The notes under the pieces are model-generated. The model did not search any database, was not told where the DNA came from, and worked only from the letters and a program-made list of their open reading frames with translations. DNA of 64,000 nt from JAGSPQ01 sp038206395 (GTDB lineage Bacteria > Myxococcota > Myxococcia > Myxococcales > Myxococcaceae), in assembly GCA_038206395.1 (NCBI GenBank), contig JBBRAX010000020.1, forward strand, positions 1 through 64,000. The letters run 5' to 3'. Positions 59,532 to 64,000 of this stretch are shown in pieces (position 1 is the first letter of the stretch; the number at the start of each line of letters is the position of its first letter). Both the position numbers and the translations under genes were made by a program.

Positions 59532-61894
59532 GTGAGCGTGGTGAGCACGAGCTGGCGGCGGGACTTCTGGCGGGGCAGGCCGACCCCCATCTGAAGGCCG
59601 ATGCAGCCGGGGCAGCCGTCTTCACAGCCGCAGCCTTCGACGAGGCGGCGCGCGCGGGCGACGAGCTCGACCTTTTCCTCGAAGAGCCGCGGCGCGAGGC
59701 CGATGCCGCCGGGAATCTCGTCGTAGAGAAAGAGGGTGGGGTCGATGATGGGCCCCGTGCGCGGAGGAGCGCCCGGAACGGATCGGGAACCGAGCGCGCG
59801 GCCCAGGTCTCGGGGGTCGATCATCAAGCCGACGCAGGCGACCGCATGCATCGCGACGCCCAGCGCGCGCACCGCATCGACGACCTCGACGCGCGGAGCG
59901 GCGATCTGCTCGACCACCTCTTCCGGCACCGTGAGCCAGAAAGACGTGCTGTGCATCTGCAGCTCGGGCAGCGCGACCTCGCCGTAGCCGACGTTCTCGT
60001 GCGTGTGGAACTTGATCTTCTTGAAGCCGACCACCTTCTCGACAATCGACACCTCGCCGCTGCCGAAGACGACCTTCGGGCGGACCTCTGCGTTCGCTTC
60101 CGAGATGACCTCGACCCGGGTGTGCTTCATCGCGTCGGTGAAGTAGTCGGGCGCGACCTTGCGGATGAAGGCTTTGCGGTTCTGGAGGTCGAGCTTCTCG
60201 ACCTGGTACTGGTCTCCGTCGTGTTGGTAGATGGCCTGCTCGTGCAGCATCGTGTGGGCCGATCGCCAATCCATCTCGGCCAGCGTGCGATCCATCGGCT
60301 GCTCGATGATGACGATGTTGTCCCAGCCGACGCTGCGCAGAGAGACGTGGTTCGCGGGGTAGGCGTCGGCGGCCCAGTGCCAGGTGCGCGCGCCCGAAGG
60401 TCCGGCGCCAGGGTGCAGGACGCGATGCTCGGTGAGGAAGTCGAGCGTCTCGGTCGTGGTCTGCGCGCTCACTTCGCGGAAGCCCTCACCCGCTTCGAAG
60501 GGCAGCTCGAACGCGGCGCACTTGAGGTGCTGCACGAGGATCTCGATGTTGTCGGGGTCGATGCGCGCCTGCTCGACGGGTGAGCGCAGCAAGAAGCCTT
60601 CGTCGCCGGCGACGTACTGGTCGAGTGGCGCGCTGGACGCGACCATCAACGCGAGGCTTAGGTCTTGCCGGCGGCCCGCGCGGCCGAAGCGCTGCCAGAG
60701 AGCAGCGAGGTTTCCGGGGTAGCCCGCGCAGACGACTGCATCGAGGGCGCCGATGTCGATGCCGAGCTCGAGCGCGTTGGTGGCGACGACGCAGCGGATT
60801 TCGCCGGCGCGCAGACGGCGCTCGATGTCGCGGCGCATGTTCGGCAGGTAGCCGCCGCGATAGGCGAGCAGCGTGTCGGCGGGAATGCGTTCTTCGGTGA
60901 GGTGATCGCGCAGGTACTTGAGGATGACCTCGACGGTGTTTCGCGACTGGCCGAAGACCAGCGTCGGCACCTCGGCGCGCACCAGGTCGGCGGCGAGGCG
61001 CGCGGTCGCCTTGATGTAGCTCTGGCGAATGCCGAGCTCGGGGTTCACGACGGGCGGGTTGTAGACGAGGACCTGGCGTTGACCGGTGGGGGCTCCGGAT
61101 TCGCCGACGAGCGCGACGTCGCGGCCGAGCATCTTGCTGGCGTGCTCGCGCGGGTTGCCGATGGTGGCGGAAGCGAAGATGAACTGCGGGGTGCTGCCGT
61201 GAAAGCGGGCGACGCGATCGAGCCGGCGAAGGACGTTGGCCAGGTGCGAGCCGAAGACGCCGCGGTAGGTGTGCAGCTCGTCGAGCACGACGTAGCGAAG
61301 GTTTGCGAAGAGGCGGGCCCAGTTGGCGTGGTGGGGCAGCACGCCGCTGTGGAGCATGTCGGGGTTGCTCAAGATGACGCCGCTGCGTTCGCGCGCGAGC
61401 TTGCGGGCATCGGCCGGGGTGTCTCCGTCGAAGGTGATCGCGCCGTGGGGAAGCTCGGCAGCGCGCATCAGGCCGCGCAGCGATTCTTCCTGGTCGCGCG
61501 AGAGCGCCTTGGTGGGAAAGAGGTAGAGCGCGCACGCGTGGGGTTCGCGGGCCAGGCGATCCATCACGGGGAGGTTGAAGCAGAGGCTCTTGCCGGACGC
61601 GGTCGGCGTGGCGACGACGACGTCGCGGCCAGAAGAGGCGAGGGTGAAGGCCTCGGCCTGGTGGGTGTAGAGCGAGTGGATGCCGCGGGCGGTCAGCGCC
61701 GCGCGAACGTTGGGATGCAACGCCTCAGGAATGTCGGCGAACTTCGCGTCGCGGGCCTCAAGCGACGCGTCGAGCACGATGTTCGGCCAGACCGTGCGGT
61801 CACTGCGCCAACGCGCGACCTGCTGCGAAAGGCCGCCGTTGCGCTGCCACGGAGTTGCCCGCTTCCCCTCGAATTCCCCGTCGCTGGTCTGCAC
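59516..61894 (-). CDS. mrfA: DEAD/DEAH-box helicase with DUF1998 (MrfA/YprA-like)
   Basis: A 792-residue SF2 helicase starting at GTG (61894). Motifs: T-P-T-A-S-G-K-S (I), D-E-L-H (II), S-A-T (III), Q-R-F-G-R-A-G-R-R (VI). The C-terminal DUF1998 region ends in a four-Cys zinc site, C-G-C-E-D-G-C-P-G-C, as in MrfA. It should unwind DNA at damaged sites so the exonuclease partner can act. A compact palindrome CTGTACAG lies 9 nt upstream of the start (61903-61910) and might be a regulatory site. Confidence 0.88.
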   Translation of the reverse strand: MQTSDGEFEGKRATPWQRNGGLSQQVARWRSDRTVWPNIVLDASLEARDAKFADIPEALHPNVRAALTARGIHSLYTHQAEAFTLASSGRDVVVATPTASGKSLCFNLPVMDRLAREPHACALYLFPTKALSRDQEESLRGLMRAAELPHGAITFDGDTPADARKLARERSGVILSNPDMLHSGVLPHHANWARLFANLRYVVLDELHTYRGVFGSHLANVLRRLDRVARFHGSTPQFIFASATIGNPREHASKMLGRDVALVGESGAPTGQRQVLVYNPPVVNPELGIRQSYIKATARLAADLVRAEVPTLVFGQSRNTVEVILKYLRDHLTEERIPADTLLAYRGGYLPNMRRDIERRLRAGEIRCVVATNALELGIDIGALDAVVCAGYPGNLAALWQRFGRAGRRQDLSLALMVASSAPLDQYVAGDEGFLLRSPVEQARIDPDNIEILVQHLKCAAFELPFEAGEGFREVSAQTTTETLDFLTEHRVLHPGAGPSGARTWHWAADAYPANHVSLRSVGWDNIVIIEQPMDRTLAEMDWRSAHTMLHEQAIYQHDGDQYQVEKLDLQNRKAFIRKVAPDYFTDAMKHTRVEVISEANAEVRPKVVFGSGEVSIVEKVVGFKKIKFHTHENVGYGEVALPELQMHSTSFWLTVPEEVVEQIAAPRVEVVDAVRALGVAMHAVACVGLMIDPRDLGRALGSRSVPGAPPRTGPIIDPTLFLYDEIPGGIGLAPRLFEEKVELVARARRLVEGCGCEDGCPGCIGLQMGVGLPRQKSRRQLVLTTLTCLGL

Positions 61895-61953
61895 CGCGCG
61901 GACTGTACAGGCGGTCAGCTAGCTGCTCAAGAGTTCAGCCCAGCGGCCTGCGG

Positions 61954-62817
61954 CTATTTCGGCGGCAGGCCCGAGCCAGGCGGGGTGGCCCAGTTCGAGG
62001 TCTCGCCGGGGATGATGGTCCCCGAGGTGCCGAGCTTCTGGTTCCAGCCGAGCCGCCCGATGATCGCGTGCTGGGGGTCGGTGCCGTTGGCGTCCTTCTC
62101 GGGCACGCCGCGGTGGTTGAGCACGGTGTGGAGGAGCTCGTGGCTCGCGACCTTGGTCTGGCGCGGGTCGCCATGCCCCTCGATGTGCTTCTGGTTCACG
62201 TAGACGACGTCCTTCGGCGGCTTGGCGAAGATTCCCGGGTCGATCGCGCGCAGATCTTCCTTCGCCGTGGCGATCTGCTCGGCGGTCGGCTCAGCGGCCG
62301 AGCCCGTCGAACGGAGGCGCGAGCGCGCCAGGTTCTCGGGGCCCGACTCCTGAATCTTGCCCCGGTTCTCGGCATCGATCGACGTCGCCGGGTTCTCGCG
62401 GCTTCCGCCCGTCGCCGCCTTCAGCGTGGCGTACTGCGCAGGGGTCAACGAGCGCACGTCGGTCTTGTCGATGATCGAGTTCACTTCCGCGGCGGTCAGC
62501 GGCTTGGCCTCGGGGTCGCGCGCCTTCAGCTCTTGATTGAGCTGCTTCAGGGTCGCCGGGTCGGTGAGGTCGCGCTTGGCGCCCTTCACGTACGCGGCCT
62601 TCACCTGCTGCTCATTCTCGAGCTTCGGCAGTGCGGCGGGCGTGGGGACGCCGAGCTGGTTGAGGACCTGCTTGTTCGAGACGAACGCGTCGACGGAGGC
62701 CGCGGCCTTCGCGACCGGGGCCTTGAGCTGCTCCGGAACCTTCTCCTCGACCGCCTCGGCGACCGTGGTGGCTGCTGCGCGAACCTGCCCGAGGAATCCG
62801 CCGAGGATGGAAGTCAT
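61954..62817 (-). CDS. HExxH-motif protein without signal peptide (putative metalloprotease)
   Basis: A 287-residue protein starting at 62817. The N-terminal half is helical and Ala-rich (V-R-A-A-A-T-T-V-A-E-A-V-E-E-K). The C-terminal half holds S-H-E-L-L-H-T-V-L-N-H-R (226-236): HExxH with a further His five residues on, a possible zinc site. There is no signal peptide or membrane helix. No family recognised beyond the zinc motif. Like the hydrolase at 27088 it could be exported by a non-Sec route or act inside the cell. Confidence 0.6.
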   Translation of the reverse strand: MTSILGGFLGQVRAAATTVAEAVEEKVPEQLKAPVAKAAASVDAFVSNKQVLNQLGVPTPAALPKLENEQQVKAAYVKGAKRDLTDPATLKQLNQELKARDPEAKPLTAAEVNSIIDKTDVRSLTPAQYATLKAATGGSRENPATSIDAENRGKIQESGPENLARSRLRSTGSAAEPTAEQIATAKEDLRAIDPGIFAKPPKDVVYVNQKHIEGHGDPRQTKVASHELLHTVLNHRGVPEKDANGTDPQHAIIGRLGWNQKLGTSGTIIPGETSNWATPPGSGLPPK

Positions 62818-62930
62818 GGTCGGGTTATCCGCACCATGCTCGCGAGGTTTCTCGAATTCGCCGAAAGACTGAGTCGTTTTCGGCAGATGTCGCCGCGCAG
62901 GCCACAACTCGACCTACGCTCCACCCGCCG

Positions 62931-63830
62931 ATGGGGCGCCTACTCAAGTTCGCAGTCGTTCGCGAAGACGCGGGCATCGAAGCCGAGCTCGTAAAGATCA
63001 CCGGCGCGCGCCAGGCGCTGGTGGTGGCGTCGGGGGGCTGCACTGCGCTGGGGCTGGCCGCGCAGTTTCCGGCGCTCGAGGTCAGCGCGTTCGACTTCAA
63101 CCCAGTGCAGCTGGCCCACGTGCGCGCGCGCCACGCCGCCGCGTTGAGAGGCGAAACCTCCCTGCTCAATGTCGAGGACGCGCGCGAAGACGGCCTGAGC
63201 CAGTGCGGCGAGTTCGAACGGCTCTTTCGCGTCTTGCGGTCGATGATCGTCCAGCTCGTCACGCCCGACGTCTTCACTCCCCACTTCGACTCTGCGTACT
63301 GGCCGGTGGCGTTCTCGACGGCGTTCAGCCCGCAGCTGTTGAACGCGATGTTCGGCCCCGACGCGACCCAGCACGCGGTGCCCGGCTCCTACGCCGGCTA
63401 CTTTCAGGCTGCGTTCGAGGCGGCGCTGACGAAGCCCGACGCGCGAAGGAACCCATTCCTGCAGCACATCCTGCTCGGGCACTACCTGCGCGCCGACGCT
63501 CCGGCGTGGATCTCTGCCCCGTCAACCCACGCGCCGCAGCTGATCGAAGGCACGCTGCTCGACGTGCCGGCGCTGTCGCGGTTCGAGGTGATCTCGTTGT
63601 CGAACATCTTCGACTGGTCGTCCGACGCGCTCGTCGCGCAGTGGGCGCAGCGGTTGATCGCGCAGACGCGGCCGGGCACGCACGTCGTGATTCGGCAGCT
63701 GAACAACCGCCGGCCCCTGCGAAAATTCTTCGAGCCCGCGTTCGCCTTCGACGACGGCCTGGCCAAGCGCCTGCTTCTTTCCGACCGCAGCTTCTTCTAC
63801 GAACGTCTGCAGATCGCGGTGCGGGTGTGA
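62931..63830 (+). CDS. DUF3419 (BtaA-like) aminocarboxypropyl transferase
   Basis: A 299-residue SAM-binding protein with the DUF3419 signature: V-V-A-S-G-G-C-T-A-L-G-L (about 31-42), D-F-N-P-V-Q-L-A-H-V (about 55-64), and late S-L-S-N-I-F-D-W. BtaA moves the 3-amino-3-carboxypropyl group of SAM to diacylglycerol, the first step of betaine lipid synthesis. Its stop overlaps the start of the next gene by GTGA, and that gene may supply a second step. Confidence 0.8.
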   Translation: MGRLLKFAVVREDAGIEAELVKITGARQALVVASGGCTALGLAAQFPALEVSAFDFNPVQLAHVRARHAAALRGETSLLNVEDAREDGLSQCGEFERLFRVLRSMIVQLVTPDVFTPHFDSAYWPVAFSTAFSPQLLNAMFGPDATQHAVPGSYAGYFQAAFEAALTKPDARRNPFLQHILLGHYLRADAPAWISAPSTHAPQLIEGTLLDVPALSRFEVISLSNIFDWSSDALVAQWAQRLIAQTRPGTHVVIRQLNNRRPLRKFFEPAFAFDDGLAKRLLLSDRSFFYERLQIAVRV

Positions 63831-64000
63831 AGTTCGTCCACGTGACGAGCGACGGGCTCGGCCCCTACTTGAAGTCGCTGCGCGCGCTCGAGGGCGGAAT
63901 TCGCTACCCCATCGCCGACGGCGCGGACTTCTTCACCATCGATCACGGGCCCGCGTACCACCCCTTCTTTTCGCAGCTGGGCGAAGCGCACTTCCTGCTC
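63827..64000 (+). CDS. Probable partner of BtaA-like gene (3' partial)
   Basis: A GTG at 63827 overlaps the DUF3419 stop. The 58 visible codons read M-K-F-V-H-V-T-S-D-G-L-G-P-Y-L-K and go on without stop to the edge, including G-G-I-R-Y-P-I-A-D-G and a His/Phe-rich Y-H-P-F-F. This could be the start of a GNAT-type acyltransferase, but too little is visible to be sure. Confidence 0.6.
   Translation, partial: MKFVHVTSDGLGPYLKSLRALEGGIRYPIADGADFFTIDHGPAYHPFFSQLGEAHFLL

Overview
The window is GC-rich DNA, densely packed with genes, from what looks like a myxobacterium (Myxococcota). The signs are many lipoproteins with Gly-rich or Asp-Ala-Gly linkers and Cys-rich repeats, a von Willebrand A lipoprotein resembling the gliding-motility protein CglB, a PilZ/coiled-coil protein, a large sensor kinase/sigma-54 activator pair, and modular peptidoglycan hydrolases. 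No tRNA, rRNA, CRISPR array, phage or IS element was recognised. The taxonomic call is inference from gene content.

1-6.4 kb: the 3' part of a large surface protein built from PPC-like repeats on a (VGGGAG)n stalk; a lipoprotein fusing a thioredoxin-like domain to a di-heme cytochrome c peroxidase; and a frameshifted Cys-rich lipoprotein. 6.4-13.1 kb: an RNB-domain ribonuclease and a tightly coupled exopolysaccharide O-acylation cassette (MBOAT, AlgJ/X-like SGNH protein, BioF2/CelD-like acyltransferase), with a divergent second acyltransferase-like gene. 13.1-19 kb: a degraded stretch holding small lipoproteins, several single-base frameshifts and an SDR remnant, together with an intact ECF sigma/anti-sigma operon and a class II Fic protein. 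19-22.8 kb: an F420-type NADP oxidoreductase with a divergent LysR regulator, then a response regulator-DoxX-desaturase run.

22.8-34.1 kb: a histidine kinase and an NtrC-type activator divergent from the response regulator; a SOUL protein plus lipocalin pair; a five-module peptidoglycan hydrolase; and a TetR-controlled four-gene ABC export operon (TolC, permease, ATPase, HlyD-type adaptor) whose genes overlap by ATGA. 34.1-41 kb: the conserved rplU-rpmA-obgE-trmH locus ending in an overlapping 41-codon membrane protein, then LolA coupled to an aspartyl-protease-like lipoprotein, and a LysR regulator. 41-46.4 kb: envelope genes (CglB-like lipoprotein, DUF4139 protein, outer-membrane beta-barrel, Cys-motif lipoprotein).

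46.4-54.5 kb: two minus-strand operons flanking a glycosyltransferase. Together they encode a benzoate-CoA-ligase-type enzyme, a creatininase-family amidohydrolase, acyl-CoA dehydrogenase, enoyl-CoA hydratase, SRPBCC, RidA and SDR proteins, a set that resembles an aromatic (possibly 2-aminobenzoyl-CoA) degradation pathway. 54.5-64 kb: a TPR-like envelope protein and a DAG-repeat lipoprotein; a helicase/exonuclease pair like MrfA/MrfB followed by the PilZ protein; an HExxH protein without a signal peptide; and a DUF3419 (BtaA-like) gene overlapping the start of another gene at the window edge.
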